Notes: a model not told the origin generated them from the sequence alone. Numbered from the stretch's first letter, positions 13,747 to 26,836 are shown. The stretch is 64,000 nucleotides of DNA from Schizochytrium sp. TIO01 (GCA_004764695.1 SMSO01000025.1:791102-855101); one strand, 5' to 3'. Program-made: numbers and translations.

Positions 13747-13902
13747 CCGTCTCAGGCGGCGACCGCAGTTCGAAACTTCCCCCGCACACACCCACACACC
13801 CAAAGCAAAGTTCGCCAGCTTGTCGAGCGCAAGCCGCGGCAAGCTCTCCAGGAATCGCCAGCTTCGCCCAAGGGAAGCGGAGGCGGCTGCGGTGGCGCGA
13901 GT

Positions 13903-13930
13903 TCTTCTTCTTCTTCTTCTTCTTTCTTTC
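13903..13930. repeat. (TTC)n microsatellite
   Basis: About seven TTC copies followed by TTTC. Confidence 0.9.
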
Positions 13931-15874
13931 AGGCACGCGCTCGAGAGGAAAGGGAGAGCGCCGGCGCCGCTATCCTAGCGCTACGACGAAAGACCAAACT
14001 TGCTGAGCTCAGTCAGGGCTGTTTGTTTGATTGTTTGATTGTTTTTGTTTTTGTTCTTTTCACGGTGAAGTGGTATCGCCGGATCATGCCAGATCAGACC
14101 TGCCCTCGGCGTGAAACGAAGGACGCCGAGTGGTCGCTGGAGGCAAGAGAAAACCTGCCCGGAGGCTGGCCACCAGGCACGCACCAGCCGCCCGCCTCCG
14201 GGAGAGGACAAGGGCCGGCGCGCGTTGTGCTTCCCTCGACGACAAGCCTGCTTGTGATGGCGTAGTAGAAGCCATTTACTGTTTAGTTATTTCTAAAAAT
14301 AAGTTTAGAGTAAATTAACTCACTGATGCTGTGAATGGATGGACGGATGGATGAACAGCTTAGCTGGAAGCTGGTTTTGAGAGGATTTTTTTTCATTTCA
14401 AGTGAGTGAGCAGATGTGTTTTAACTTAAGAAGGAAGAAGGGGGAAACGCCAAATTTCTGAACGACCACCACGGTTGGACAAAAACGGACGAGAAGAGTT
14501 GAAATTTGGTGGTGTAATGAGGGTAGAAGGTGCTATTTACTTGTTTTATTTGTTTTTAAAGAAATGAAATGCTAGCGCGAGTGCTGGGCACTGCTGGGGC
14601 AATGGGAGAAGAACTCACGTTGATATTGGTACCCATCTATCTCTCTGAATGAAGGGGTTTCCAAACCCTATGTTTTTTTATCAGACTAAAATTTGTTTTT
14701 CCTTGTATTGAAAAATATGATTGAGTTTCCAGACCCTATGTTCTTTTTTATCAGACTAAAACTTGTTTTTTTTTTGTTTTTTGTATTGAAAAACAATCAG
14801 CTAATCGACTCGCGCAGTGCACCGAGCTCCACTCAACGTGCCTTTGTATTATTCTGCACACACAAAATAAATAGAAAATCGGACTAGCTTGACAGCAAAT
14901 TGAATTGCTCTGTTCTCATTCGCTCTTTGATTAAAACTTTCTGTAATAATATTTTAATTACAAACGAAAGCCCATGTCTCATCAGAGATTTATCAACAAC
15001 GAGCGCGCTGTGTCTCACCTTTCAATTCAACAACTAAAATTTAACCAGAATGATCAATACAACAGCAGTACTTTTTTGGACAAAATTAAAAATAAATATA
15101 TATTTACATCTTCTTTTATTTTCCAACAAATAAATGCTGCTTGCTACCCCTGTAACTTCGAAACTCTCGAAAGTGCGGAGCCCTCAGAGGAAACAGGTTA
15201 ACAGAAAGAACACGCGCAGCAGCCTCGCCAATAAATAACATGCACACCATACTTGATCGAAACCTGCATTATTTTGTTTATTTATTTGTTTATTTATTTA
15301 TTAATCCCTCGAATCAAACCAAATCCGCCCCTCTCTCTCTCTCAGGCAGCCGCTGCGATGCGAGATCTTGGGCGCTCCTGCTTGGGACCCCACGGAAGGT
15401 CCACCCATCCATCCACGCGATGACGTTGTTGCGGTAAGGTGTCTGTCTGCCTCCACAGGATCTCGGCACCCCCCGAAGAAGCTAGAACCCCCTCGCAGCT
15501 TCGCAGGTGCGCGAGAAAGAACTCTTTACGGGCGGCGGTGGCTCCAATTTCGTTGGCCAGGTCTCGAGATTCCTTGGCTCGCCTGCTTCCTCTTCGTTGA
15601 GTTTGCTCGTTTTTCTTTGGGCCAGCCAGAGAGTTTCCACTCTGCTCTGCTGTGGACGTCCGCCATGCGCACTCATTCAGCCGCTGCGAGTAGATCGCTT
15701 GGCCGCATGGAGGCTTGCTGCGCTTGGAATCGCAATGAAGGTTTTCTATATTTCTAAATCTACGTTATCAGAGAAAAAAAATAAATGCTGTCTTGTTTAT
15801 TGATTTACCTTTTCTTTTCTTTTTAAATTAACAATATGGAGGTCTGTAGAAAGGAAAAGGAGCGAGCTAGATAC

Positions 15875-15928
15875 ATTCATTTATTCATTCATTCATTCAT
15901 TCACTCATTCATTCACTCATTCACTCAT
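15875..15928. repeat. (ATTC)n microsatellite
   Basis: About 13 copies with ACTC variants in register. Confidence 0.93.
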
Positions 15929-16529
15929 GTCTTCTTTCTTTCTTGGAGCTGGCTGGCTGGCTTGGGCGCAGTTGCCTTTGCTGATTTGCCACCTCTTTCA
16001 CACGCTCCCGTGAGTCTGTGAGGAGTCAAGGAGGCAGTCAGTTAGGCTCCCCTCGTTCTGTCTGGGAACACAGAGAGGCGGCGAACTTGGCATGGCCCAT
16101 CTTTTAACTGTAGCTCCCTATCTACATCCTAACTAGCAATCTCGAGAGCCGAGGATTCCCGATTAAGATCATCTGGAAGCAAGCAAGGACAAGCAGACAA
16201 AGCGTAAACATAGGAGCAAACAGATGACCAACTGATGATCCATTGAGCAAAGAAACAAGCCAAAGTCTCTCTGCTCCTGGAACTCGTGCTCTCTGAGGAG
16301 TTAGTTACCTGTCTACCGCACCCTCCTCAAGGCAGGCAGCCAAAGAGATCGATCGACCTATCTACGTTGACCCGATCGAGGGTAGATTTTTTAGTTGACT
16401 GGCATTTTGGCATTTGTGCGCTCTGCGCCATTCTTCCTGTATTCGACAGCCGCAGATACTCACAGGCTGCTTATTTTAGAGTGGTCTGGGGAGTGAAACA
16501 GTGGCATTTCCTCATTTACTTTTTATTCA

Positions 16530-16592
16530 ATCATTCATTCATTCATTCATTCATTCATTCATTCATTCATTCATTCATTCATTCATTCATTC
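16530..16592. repeat. (ATTC)n microsatellite
   Basis: About 15 near-perfect copies. Confidence 0.95.
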
Positions 16593-16687
16593 ACAAGTTT
16601 GTTCACTTGTTTCCCTGTTTACTTGTTCAGAAAAGGCAGTTGAATGTCGACGGGTTAGAATGAATGAAACATCTTTTGCTTGAAAAG

Positions 16688-16773
16688 CAAACAAACAAAC
16701 AAACAAACAAACAAACAAACAAACAAACAAACAAACAAACAAACAAACAAACAAACAAACAAACAAACAAACA
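16688..16773. repeat. (AAAC)n microsatellite, about 86 bp
   Basis: About 21 perfect copies, only 95 bp after the preceding (ATTC)n array. Confidence 0.97.
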
Positions 16774-17203
16774 TACCAGACAGGAATGATTCAGAGAAAA
16801 TGACACTTGATTCTTTTATTTTAAATTGCTATTTTTTCTTTAGAATACTATCTGTTATTTTATCATATAGCGAATGACGGTAATAATGACGGTAACATAT
16901 GTTAAAGCGCAACCAGGCACCGTCGAGGAGAAGCAACTCGAAGCACGGGCTCCTGGGATGAGCACCCCGCAGGAAAGGGGAAAGCAGCAGCTTCCCTTCT
17001 GCCCCCGCCGTTCACGAGGGCCGCTCTCTATCTCCGCGTGGCTGGGGTTCCCAGGTCGGGCCGCCTTCCTCTTTCCCCTTTCCTCTCCCGCTTCGACGCA
17101 GAAGCTTTTTGCTTGTTTCAAGTTCGTTTAGTTAGATCTTCGACTGTAGAATCCGGAGAGAAACTCGTCCATCTTCGGGAGAGCGCGAGTGAATGGAATG
17201 AAA

Positions 17204-17238
17204 AGAAGAAGAAGAAGAAGAAGAAGAAGAAGAAGAAA
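17204..17238. repeat. (AAG)n microsatellite
   Basis: About 11 trinucleotide copies. Confidence 0.93.
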
Positions 17239-17762
17239 GATTGAGTGAGTGAGTGCTCTCTTTAGCGCAGGAAGACTTTTTAAAGATTTCGTGAAAGGCT
17301 CTCCTGCGGACACTTGTGTGGGTTCGATCCACAGGGCCGCTTTGGTTGGTCTGCCTCAAGAGGAAGCGCCGAGAAAGAAAGAAACAAACAAAATGATCTA
17401 ATATAATATATTTAATTTAAATTTATTTAAAATAAAATAAAAAAGAGCAATTCAACTTAACTTAGCTTAATTTAACTCGACCTGATTTTATTTGACTGAC
17501 TGCGACGCGGCGCGAGTTTCCATTCACCCCCCTCACTCGATAGCCGTCCTCCCTTTTCATGCGAACTATGCTGTGTGATGTACCGACGAATACACATCAC
17601 CGGATCCGTCTTCTGAACAAAGAGTGTTGGCTCAAACGAGGACTCTTTGCGTTGGAGCTTTTAAAAAAAACTTGCCTGGAAACGAGCTGCCTGAAAGGCT
17701 TCTCGGGAAGGGGCTTTGGGCTGCCTGAATGTCTGAGCAAACAGACAGTCTGAGTCTGTCTG

Positions 17763-17838
17763 CAAAGCAAAGCAAAGCAAAGCAAAGCAAAACGAAGCAA
17801 AGAACAAACAAACAAACAAACAAACAAACAAACAAACA
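17763..17838. repeat. (AAAGC)n followed by (AAAC)n
   Basis: Six AAAGC copies, a short junction, then about nine AAAC copies. A 5-bp array and a 4-bp array of related sequence lie side by side. Confidence 0.93.
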
Positions 17839-18142
17839 ATCAAAGAGTAGCAGCAGTGTCAGGTGTGGAGAGGTGTCGCCTCACGCGGACTCTTCCCAGT
17901 GCGCTGCGAAATCTTGGCCTCCTGCTTCTCTTGGGATTCGTGCTTTGTGTTAGCAAGTTTGTTAGTAGGTAGGGAGGTAGTACGCGCCCGTAGTCTGAGA
18001 CCCCCTTTCGCTCTCTTGAGACGATCGAAAGCAGGTCATTCTAGTTAGTCGCCATTCCATTGAACATTGAGGAGTGGGTTCGACAGGCGCCGCGAGGAGG
18101 GAGAGGAGAAGCCGAGCCCGTGAAGGGCTGCCAATTGGATTG

Positions 18143-18398
18143 GTTGTTTGTTTGTTTGTTTGTTTGTTTGTTGTTTGTTTGTTTGTTTGTTTGTTTGTTT
18201 GTTTGTTTGGTTGTTTGTTTGTTTGTTTGTTTGTTTGTTTGTTTGTTTGTTTGTTTGTTTGTTTGTTTGTTTGTTTGTTTGTTTGTTTGTTTGTTTGTTT
18301 GTTTGTTTGTTTGTTTGTTTGTTTGTTTGTTTGTTTGTTTGTTTGTTTGTTTGTTTGTTTGTTTGTTTGTTTACTTGTTTGCTTATTTGCTTATTTGC
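18143..18398. repeat. (GTTT)n array, about 255 bp
   Basis: Nearly uninterrupted TTTG copies, with one TTG slip near 18170, one TTGG near 18208 and a decayed 3' end (ACTTG, CTTA). All three plus-strand frames stay open and give artefactual FVCL peptides. Confidence 0.97.
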
Positions 18399-21300
18399 CT
18401 CTCAAGGCCTGACGAAAGAAGTGCTTGCTTGACCTGTGGAAAAGTTAATAGACCTGCGCGGCCAGGAAGTTCTTTGAGGCCTGCGAGTTAGCTTTGATTT
18501 CGTGATTTCTTTTTATAAAAAGCAATCAAAGTAACTCCTCCTGCTCCTCGCTCCATTGCTTGTTTCGGTTGGTAAATTCGAGAGACTAATTAGGGCCAGG
18601 ATGCCACAACTTTTGGTATACTAACGGAGACCCTAAAAGAAAAAGAAATTCGTTGCACCAGCGCTCGTCTATTTGGGAACAAGAAATACTGATATGATTT
18701 TGGTTGGTTGATTGGCAGGTTGGTTGAATTCTGAACCCAAACAAATAAAGTGGTTGAGCTGGCTTGTGAGGGGTGGCCCTAATAAAATGCAAGCAAACTC
18801 CCTTTGCAGTGATTGGTCATCGTCCCAGTCCAAAACTGACGGTCCTTCTAATAATATTTAAAACAAAAAGAAAAGAGAAGCTGCATCGGCTTCACTCGTG
18901 AAGGATGCCCTAAAAGGAAGCGTCTTTTCCTTTCTCTCGCCCTCGCCAGCATTCATTCATCCACGCAAGCTCTCCTCCCCTTTGAAAACACTTGCCTGAA
19001 CCAATTACCACAAAACTGGATACCACAAACAAATCGCAAATTAACCCGCCCCACTCCAAACGACGAAATGCGCCCAATGCTCTTTGCCAAATTCTTTGGC
19101 GCATCCGCCGAAGAGCGTCCACCTCCGCCACTTGTTTACATTTTAGATTTAACTCCCACCGCTTCTTGCAGGGCTGCAGCTAGCGCCTTATACCCTCAGG
19201 AATATGCCAAATCGCACCCGAGGTCTCTGCTTTGTGCTCACTTCTCGAGACCACGTCGGCGCCCTTCGAGTCGTTGCGTCCGCCGAGAACAACTAATCAC
19301 AATCGGCGCCTTTAACACTCGCTATGCCCACACGAAAAGTGTCCCTGCTTCCTTTCTTTCACTTGCCATGTCCAAAACCTATTGTAAGAAGCTACTTCGT
19401 GGAACCTAAGTTTCACTTTTCAAATTTCTTCCTGTTTTTTTATTTTAAAGGGAAATACAGAAAACAAAACAAGTTTGAAGATGCGCTCTTTTTTAAAATA
19501 AGTACATAGATTGATTGATTCCTTTGTAAGTGGCGATCTAGCACCCCTGGGCACTCACTGCCTACCTAACGAGGTGTTAAAGACAGTGTGGCAGGCAGTC
19601 AGTCAGTCAGATTTTTAGTTTAGGTACCTGGAGGCGCTAGGTCCACACTACGGCCCTGCGAGAGGAAGCCCTGGCACCAGGCCATGGTAGGAGTACTACT
19701 GGCAGAACGTCGGAGCAGACACTCACTCACCTCTGCTTCCTCTCACCCTGGGCCAAGATTCTGTCTGCGAGGGTTGGAGGGCCTTCTTGCTTCGTTTCTT
19801 CGTTGCTTTGTTTATTTCTCTCTTCTCCTCCAAGCTCCTTTGGCGAGCGAGAACTTTGGGGTTCTGCGGCTCTCGGCGCAAGAGAGGAACACCTAAAAGC
19901 GTCCGCTCAACACTCGGGTTCCAAGGTTAGGATGGAACACCGTCGGTGGAGGAGGAGGAGAGAAGAAAAGAAGAAGGAAGGAGGGCTTGGAGTGGTTTCG
20001 CGCTGGACGCTTCTTCTCCCTCTCTGTGTTCTCGAACAGCCAGCAACAAGAATGACAAGCGCAGGTCTTTTCTCTTTCGCCAAGTTGCTTGCCTTGTTGG
20101 CTTGTTTATTTCTTTGTCTTATTTTGTTGAGAATTGTGGCTCATGGAGGAAATCGAGTCGAAGAATAATTTACGGGAATCTGAGGGTGGTATGGTTTCTT
20201 TCAAAGAAGAAGTTGACGTGCAAAATAGGTAGATCGACTCAGTCGATCTCTTTCTTCTGCATTTCTCTTCGTCTCCTGCTCGAGAAGCCTCTGCCGCTCC
20301 AAGATGAATGGAATCCTGGCGACCAAGCTTTGAATAAAGTGCTGTTGAAGTCGTTTGTTATCGTTCAGTTTCCTGGCGTCTGCAGTCTGTCGGTCTGTCA
20401 GTGAGTGAGTCACCAGATGAAGTGGAGGCCCTTCCTCTCGTGTTCCTTTCTGTTAACGCTTTCCCTCCATTTACCTCAATACGCCATGCTCCATGTCCAT
20501 TTAGAGAAACTTAGGCGCAGGGTTGCGACATGCGCTGAGTCTTTTTATCTTTTTGCTTGGAAATGTATGGATCATCAAATAGTTAATTGATCGCTTCGGT
20601 GAATGAATGAATGAATGAATGTAAAGATAGTAAAAAGAGAAATGAATGCACGCACGCACGCATGGAATAGACGGACGGATGGACGGAGGTATAGGCAGCA
20701 CAAAGAAGCACTACGAAATCCCTTGACTCTGTCTATAACACGAAAACCAATGATCTTTTGTCCCCGTTCAAACACCGGTAGACAGCAGGCATCTTTCTCC
20801 TTTAGACTAAGCCTCGTCACCCACAGCTAGAATCAGTTATTCATCATTTTTATTTTTTAAAATAATTAAATTAAATATTCAAAATCTTTAATTTAAACAA
20901 GTAAGATAAACATACATATAAATCACTCGAAAGAGGAGACCACCCATGATGATGAATTAAACACCAAAGGACCATCGATGCCAAGCGCAGAGCAGAGAGA
21001 GCATGGAGCTATGGCCGTGTCGAGGGGCCCTGAGGCGCCGCCAGACCAGATAAGGCCAGGCTGACTGGACCGATCCGTCGAGGTTCCTCCTCGGATCCTC
21101 CTCCACTGTTGAGCTGAGAGGACGGAGGAGAGGCAGGCTTCCCGGCGGGCACGAGCCGATACCGAGTACGTTCTATGGGTGATATTACAATCAATGATGA
21201 ACAACTTGAGCTTTTAGATATATATATATACCAAGAGACAGACAGACCCTTTGGGCGCAGTCAGTATCTATGCAAGTTGGATGTCTGTTTGCATTCATTC

Positions 21301-21440
21301 AAAGATAAGCCCTCTTCCTTTGATAAACCTCTCTTTCATCCGAAACCTATTAGGGATTCGTCGGTGCGTTGCTTGCCTTGTTTGATTGTACGCCCGGGCA
21401 GACAGGTACTTCGAGCGCGCCACCACAGCAAGAGTGACCT

Positions 21441-21470
21441 CAGCCAGCCAGCCAGCCAGCCAGCCAGCCG
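21441..21470. repeat. (CAGC)n microsatellite
   Basis: About six GCCA copies. Confidence 0.88.
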
Positions 21471-21656
21471 CCAGGCTGCTTGCCAGGAGATGCTGGCAGT
21501 CCCCGAAGAGGTCTCCGGGTGGCTTTTTTAAAAAACATTGCATTTCACGGATAAAGTGGGAAATATAAAACTAGACAGAGAGAAACTAGCATGATATGCG
21601 AGCGAGGGAGCGAGCGGGCCTTTCAAGGTGCATTCGCTGCTCGCGTACTTATAATT

Positions 21657-21740
21657 ATTGATTGATTGATGAGTTGATTGATGAGTTGATTGATGAGTTG
21701 ATTGATGAGTTGATTGATGAGTTGATTGATGGGTTGATTT
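21657..21740. repeat. 12-bp higher-order repeat GAGTTGATTGAT
   Basis: About six copies of a 12-bp unit that is itself three tetranucleotides (GATT, GATG, AGTT). The last copy carries one substitution. Confidence 0.93.
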
Positions 21741-22802
21741 AGTTGTTGCGAGGATACCTGCGCACCAAAAGACGCAGGCCGTCATGCTTGCATCTGACTT
21801 CTTTGTTGTAAATTATTTTTATATCCAACTGAGAGTAGCTATAGATATAGCCAAAGAGCTAACTATACAAAAATACTTTTTTCTCAATTATACAATTTCT
21901 AATTTCGTTGCCCTCTTTGACAAGATCGAATGGGATGAAACCAAGTGAGATCGATTTAGCACGTGGAAGTAAGTAAATAGTTATCTGGAGAGGGCTTCAG
22001 ATTAATCATTTCTTATCTTACGAAAGGTCAATTTTCTGAGAAAACTCGAAGCAATTTTTTTAAAAGAGAGAATGAGAGGCAAAAAGGAAGCCTGCTACAG
22101 ACAGTGCTTCGAACATATCATCTTTCCTTTATATAATTTCAATCAAACGTTCTTTTTCTCTTTTTCTTTTTCTTTTTTATAATTATATACAGGTATGACA
22201 AACTACCTTTGATTTCAAGCTTCTGAACACGCAAAGGGATAGCAAGAGCCAGCAGTGCCGGCGCTCACCTGCGGTATACAGCGCTCTATCCGCGCCCCGA
22301 AGCAGAAAGTCTTTCGTCTCCTCCTCCTCCTTTCATGCGGCTGCCCTTTCTGCTGCTGCTAGTGGGCGTTCCGTATCTGTTCTTCACCCGTTCCCCCTTA
22401 TTTAAAACTATCCCACTTACTCGCCTACTTATCCACTTGTACCTCCTTATCTACTTACTTACCTCCTTACTTACCTCAAGTTGCTTACTATTGATTGCAT
22501 TGCCTGAGGAGGAGAGAGAGAGAGAGAGAGTCCGGGGTCAGGCGAGGTCAAGGCCAGTCAGGCGGCCGCTCGAGCGGAACCTGGGCCACGCATGGCCTGA
22601 GGCGCGGCGCTGTTTGCTGCGGTGCGGCAGAGGCCTCGAGGCGAAGCAGGCCGATCGACTGACTGGCTGCTTTTCATGGCCACGACCGTGTAAATGCAGG
22701 CATCCTCGAGCTGGGTGTCCTCGAGAGATTCCGGTGCTGCGTACCCTGCGCTAATCAATAGCAGGAGGTCGAGCCTGGTGAAAGCTAACATCGAATTCGA
22801 GA

Positions 22803-22853
22803 GAAGACAGGCAGGCAGGCAGGCAGGCAATCCATCCATCCATCCGTGCATCC
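22803..22853. repeat. (GGCA)n followed by (CATC)n
   Basis: Six GCAG copies followed by four CATC copies. Confidence 0.9.
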
Positions 22854-23128
22854 ACCTGTGCTTGCGGGCGCGTTGAAGTTCTTCGGCAGCGAACGGCGCT
22901 CTCGCTCTTGCGCGCTTCTCGAGCAGAAATCGCGATGGAAGTCCACCAAAAAAGATCCGCCGCTCAAAGCTCAGTATTCAAAGAAGACAAGAAAGAAAGA
23001 GAGGAAGTCCATCCATTTTCCGAATGCTTTCTCAGTAGTCTGTCGGTGTCATGTTATAAAGCACGCAAGTTGAAAACGAAACGAAGCGGGAAAAGGAGAA
23101 AAGAAAGAGGCAGGTAGGTGGTAGGTAT

Positions 23129-23197
23129 CTATTTATTTATTCATTTATTCATTTATTCATTTATTCATTTATTCATTTATTCACTTATTCATTTATT
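23129..23197. repeat. (TTTATTCA)n octanucleotide array
   Basis: About eight copies. The unit is two alternating tetranucleotides (TTTA, TTCA). Confidence 0.94.
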
Positions 23198-23375
23198 GCC
23201 GAGAAGGAAGGAACTTGCTTGCTCGAAAGGGAGAGCACAAAGAGAGGAAGAGACAAACGGGAAAAGGCGGCGGTGGTTCGGAGTCGAAACGAGATTGTGG
23301 AGGATCGGAGCAGGCTCCGGGATGCCTGCCTCCCAGCGAAACTAGCGGCGACCACACCGATACGCGGCTGCCCTC

Positions 23376-23414
23376 CTGCCTGCCTGCATGCCTGCCTGCC
23401 TGCCTGCCTGCATG
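23376..23414. repeat. (CTGC)n/(TGCC)n microsatellite
   Basis: CTGC copies with a CATG variant at each end. Confidence 0.9.
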
Positions 23415-23682
23415 GCTGGCCGGCTGGCTGACCTGGCCCGCCTCAGAAGCCCGCCTTGTCGAAAACCTCAGGCTTCGAGGCACGCTGCTTCGCAAAGGCC
23501 TCAGGAGACCTCGAAGAGGTTGGGTATTCGCAGTTTAGTTTAAATTCGTTTTTATTCGCGTTCGTTCATTCATCAAAGGAGGAAGAGTGCTAAAAGAAGA
23601 CCAGGCAGGGAAGCAGCCCCTCCTTTCCTTTTTCCCTGTCTGTCTTCGTTCGCTCTTTGGCTCGAAGGTAGTAAGGAAGTAG

Positions 23683-23722
23683 AAAGAAAGAAAGAAAGGA
23701 AGGAAGGAAGGAAGGAAGGAAG
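23683..23722. repeat. (AAAG)n to (AAGG)n
   Basis: A purine tract that switches unit midway. Confidence 0.9.
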
Positions 23723-24009
23723 TAGTTCTCTGGTTTCCCCATCGCTGACTCGAGGTGCTGCTCACACAGCACACGCGCGACTCGCGCAGTAATTGATTAA
23801 TCGCTCGCTCGTTGCTTGCTTCCTTTTACTTTGTCTTCTTTTGGCTCTTTGTTTGTTAGTTAGTTAGTTTGTTTGTTTGTTTCCTTTTGCTTTTGCTTTT
23901 GCTTTTGCTTTTATTTGTTTGTTTCTTTGCTCGTTGTCTGCTGGTCTGTTGGTTGGTCTGCTCGCTTGCCCCGAGTTCGTGACGCTACATTTGCTTGAAG
24001 GACAGAGAT

Positions 24010-24060
24010 GATCGTGGACCACGATCGTGGATTACGATCGTGGATCACGATCGTGGATGG
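24010..24060. repeat. 13-bp minisatellite with palindromic core
   Basis: Four head-to-tail units start GATCGTGGA (24010, 24023, 24036, 24049) and differ only in the last three or four bases. The junction CCACGATCGTGG is a perfect 12-bp palindrome. Confidence 0.93.
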
Positions 24061-24330
24061 ATTTGCAATGGTGGCAGCCCGAGAAAGGAACAAACTAACC
24101 AAGAAACTGTACGAGGCCGACGGAACTGTATGATGCACCGTTGCGGCACGGCTGCTTGAGTCTGCCTCTTCGGCTGTATGGATGGCTATTCGTTCGGCAT
24201 TCGCCTTTCAAGTTCTTTTATTATAATGATAACTGTCACTTGACATTACTTTAGCGCAAAATAACTTACCTTCAAGTGTTTCTTTCATACAAAGAGATCA
24301 AAGCTGAGGTTTAGAACTGTGGTGGCGAAT

Positions 24331-24432
24331 AAACAGATAGACAATCAAACAAACAGACAACCAAACAAACAGACAGACAACCAAACAAACAGACAATCAA
24401 ACAAACAGACAAACAAACAAACAAACAGACAG
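24331..24432. repeat. (AAAC)n/(AGAC)n composite array
   Basis: CAAACAAACAGACAAC-type words repeat with tetranucleotide register and become pure AAAC near 24415. Confidence 0.92.
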
Positions 24433-24512
24433 AGAGACGAACGAACGATCTATCTGTCTGTCTATGATTCGCCATACGCGATCTCATCCGTCAGTTTCGA
24501 GAGATTTCGTTC

Positions 24513-24577
24513 GCTCTGCTCTGCTCTGCTCTGCTCTGCTCTGCTCTGCTCTGCTCTGCTCTGCTCTGCTCTGCTCT
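24513..24577. repeat. (GCTCT)n pentanucleotide repeat
   Basis: 13 perfect copies. Confidence 0.97.
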
Positions 24578-25079
24578 TCTTTGGAGTCCTTGAACCATCG
24601 CGACCGTGAGTCCCATGCTTGCGTGAGAGATTCTCTCGCATCGCTTTCTGCTTTCCTTGCTACCTACCCGAACCACCGATGTCGAGTAACGAATGAAGCG
24701 CTGCGGGTTCAAGTTCGGCAGAAGAGCGGAGAATAAGTCCTGTCTGTCCTTTGCGCTCTCTGATTCTTGTCAACTTCGGCCTTCCTCCTGTTCATCACCT
24801 ATAAAAGTTCGTTTCCAACAGGGTTGCGTAGGGTCATCATCCTACGAAGGAATTTAGGGGACGTTATTACCAGTGCCAGTGTACCAGCACCACTACTACG
24901 TACTACTCAGCCACTCCGCTTCAAGGCGAAAGAGCAGCGAAGGGAGATCAATTGAAAAAGCAAAGCGATGGAGGCAGTCTAATATATAACACACAGTAGT
25001 TCGTGTTTCCTTCTTTCGGGCTTCTCTGCGCCTTCTTTATTTTATTTGAGCGATGTTCTGGTGGAAAACATAAATGTGA

Positions 25080-25102
25080 AAGATAGATAGATAGATAGAT
25101 AC
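25080..25102. repeat. (GATA)n microsatellite, short
   Basis: Five copies, about 550 bp before the large GATA array. Confidence 0.9.
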
Positions 25103-25213
25103 CTGTGGTCGCGCCTTCTTTTCCATAGAAAGAACACTCACTCGTGCTTCGCGGTGCCTCTGCTGATCTCTCCAGTACGTGAAGGTCTGCGGCGCCCACG
25201 CAGCTCCCATCCC

Positions 25214-25360
25214 GCCTGAGCTTGAGCCTGAGCTTGAACCTGATCTTGGCTTTGGCTTTGGCCCTAGCTTGAAGGTGTTCTTGTTCTTGTTCTTGTTCTT
25301 GTTCCCGTTCCCGTTCCCGTTCCCGTTCTCGTTTTTGTTGTTGTTCTCGTTCAAGCTCGG
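25214..25360. repeat. Hexanucleotide repeat (TTGAGC / TTGTTC / CCGTTC)
   Basis: A degenerate 6-bp periodic tract whose unit drifts from TTGAGC through CTTTGG to TTGTTC and CCGTTC, then decays. The minus-strand frame gives a KNKN/GNGN peptide and the plus strand FLFLFP; neither is a credible gene. Confidence 0.88.
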
Positions 25361-25655
25361 GAATCTCGATCTTGAGCCCCTTCTCCTCTTCGGCTGAGGC
25401 GGCGTTGGCAGAGCCCTCGGGATTCCGCGGCGCAGCGCTCGGGATTGAGCCACAGACCCTGAGCGCTCAGGGCAGCTTGTGGCCAGCTGCCTGGTCCTGC
25501 TCCAGCCTGGCCAGGGCGCAGTTCTCGATCACAACGCAGTTCCCAGAGCTTTGTGAAGGCCACCAAACTATGAAGAGGAGGCCTGAGCGAAGTGAAGCAC
25601 AATCGTTCAAAGAGGCCCAACTCTTGAAAAGGCCCAAAAGAGAGGGCGGCCCTAG

Positions 25656-25806
<151 letters not shown>

Positions 25807-26022
25807 GCAGGCAGGTCAGCCAGAGGCGAAAGAAGAACTCAGCTAGCTGGGTAAGCGCTGTAGAAGCGCGAGTGAAGAGCTGAGGAACGACGGGGCCTGA
25901 GCTGAAGATCGAATAGAGCTTCGGAAGGATGCAAGCTCCAGGTTGTCGTCAACCTTTGCGCTCTTGCATCAATATTAACCTTAGTTTTAGCTTAATTTAT
26001 GATTTTATTTTATACTTTTATA

Positions 26023-26065
26023 CTGCTTTTAGTCTGCTTTTAGTCTGCTTTTATTCTGCTTTTAT
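26023..26065. repeat. 11-bp minisatellite CTGCTTTTAGT
   Basis: Four copies start at 26023, 26034, 26045 and 26056, with A-to-T changes in the last two. Confidence 0.9.
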
Positions 26066-26804
26066 AAAATGACTCGGAATGAATGAATGAACCAAACAAG
26101 CGATGAGAGAGGCAGCACTTTGGAAAAGCCAAAGCTTGTCTTATCTTAGTGTGCGTACGTCTGAAGAACGCAGCTGAAGGAGCAGCATCCTTCGCTCTGA
26201 AGTTGCACGGACTGCGCTCGGCTGGTTGCCAACTAGCTTGCTCGCAGCCTTTCTCAGGACTACCGCTGGTAGGTCATACGACTACGCACGGTGCTCCTTT
26301 TTCGCTCCTTCCTTTTGCTTTGATTGTTTATCTTTGCATTTTGTGGTTACTTTTTCCCCTTTAAGCAAATGCTCATCAAATTTTTGAAAGAAAACGGAGA
26401 AGCTCCTTCTCCTTGAAAGTAGTTTTATTTTGTTTCTTTATAAAATGTACTTTGGAAACTTCAAAATGAAATCGAGGTAAGAAGATACACACGAATTGCG
26501 ATGATATGAGCTGTCTATTTTCTTAATTTCTTATAAAGTTGTCAGTGTTTGGAAAGTTCGCACAAAGAAACAAGGAACGTGAAACATGGAGAATAACGTG
26601 AAGTGCCTTTTATGTCCAGGTACCGGATCCCCACAGTCCATGGCGGTCTGCTTGTTTTTCTTTCTTTCTTTCTTTGCCTTCTTGTCCTAGCTAGGTAGGT
26701 ACCTGCTGCTCACCCAGCTAACTACTAAAGCGGCACTTGTTTCTTTGTTCATTACACCCACCCACTGAGTGACCAGACTTTCTCCTGCCTCCTCAAAGTC
26801 TCTC

Positions 26805-26805
26805 T

Positions 26806-26836
<31 letters not shown>
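26805..26836. repeat. (TTC)n microsatellite
   Basis: About ten copies. Confidence 0.92.

Noticed and set aside
13201-13842. 213-codon minus-strand frame
   Set aside because: It spans a GA/CT run and an AAAC array, and its composition is dictated by the repeats.
17325-17345. tRNA-like T-arm GGTTCGATCC
   Set aside because: The loop is one base short of the usual seven and no matching acceptor, D or anticodon arms were found nearby.
18060-18491. Long Cys/Leu/Phe/Val frames (143, 112 and 94 codons) across the GTTT array
   Set aside because: All three frames stay open only because a 4-bp repeat without stop words reads as a 4-residue cycle. No flanking coding signal.
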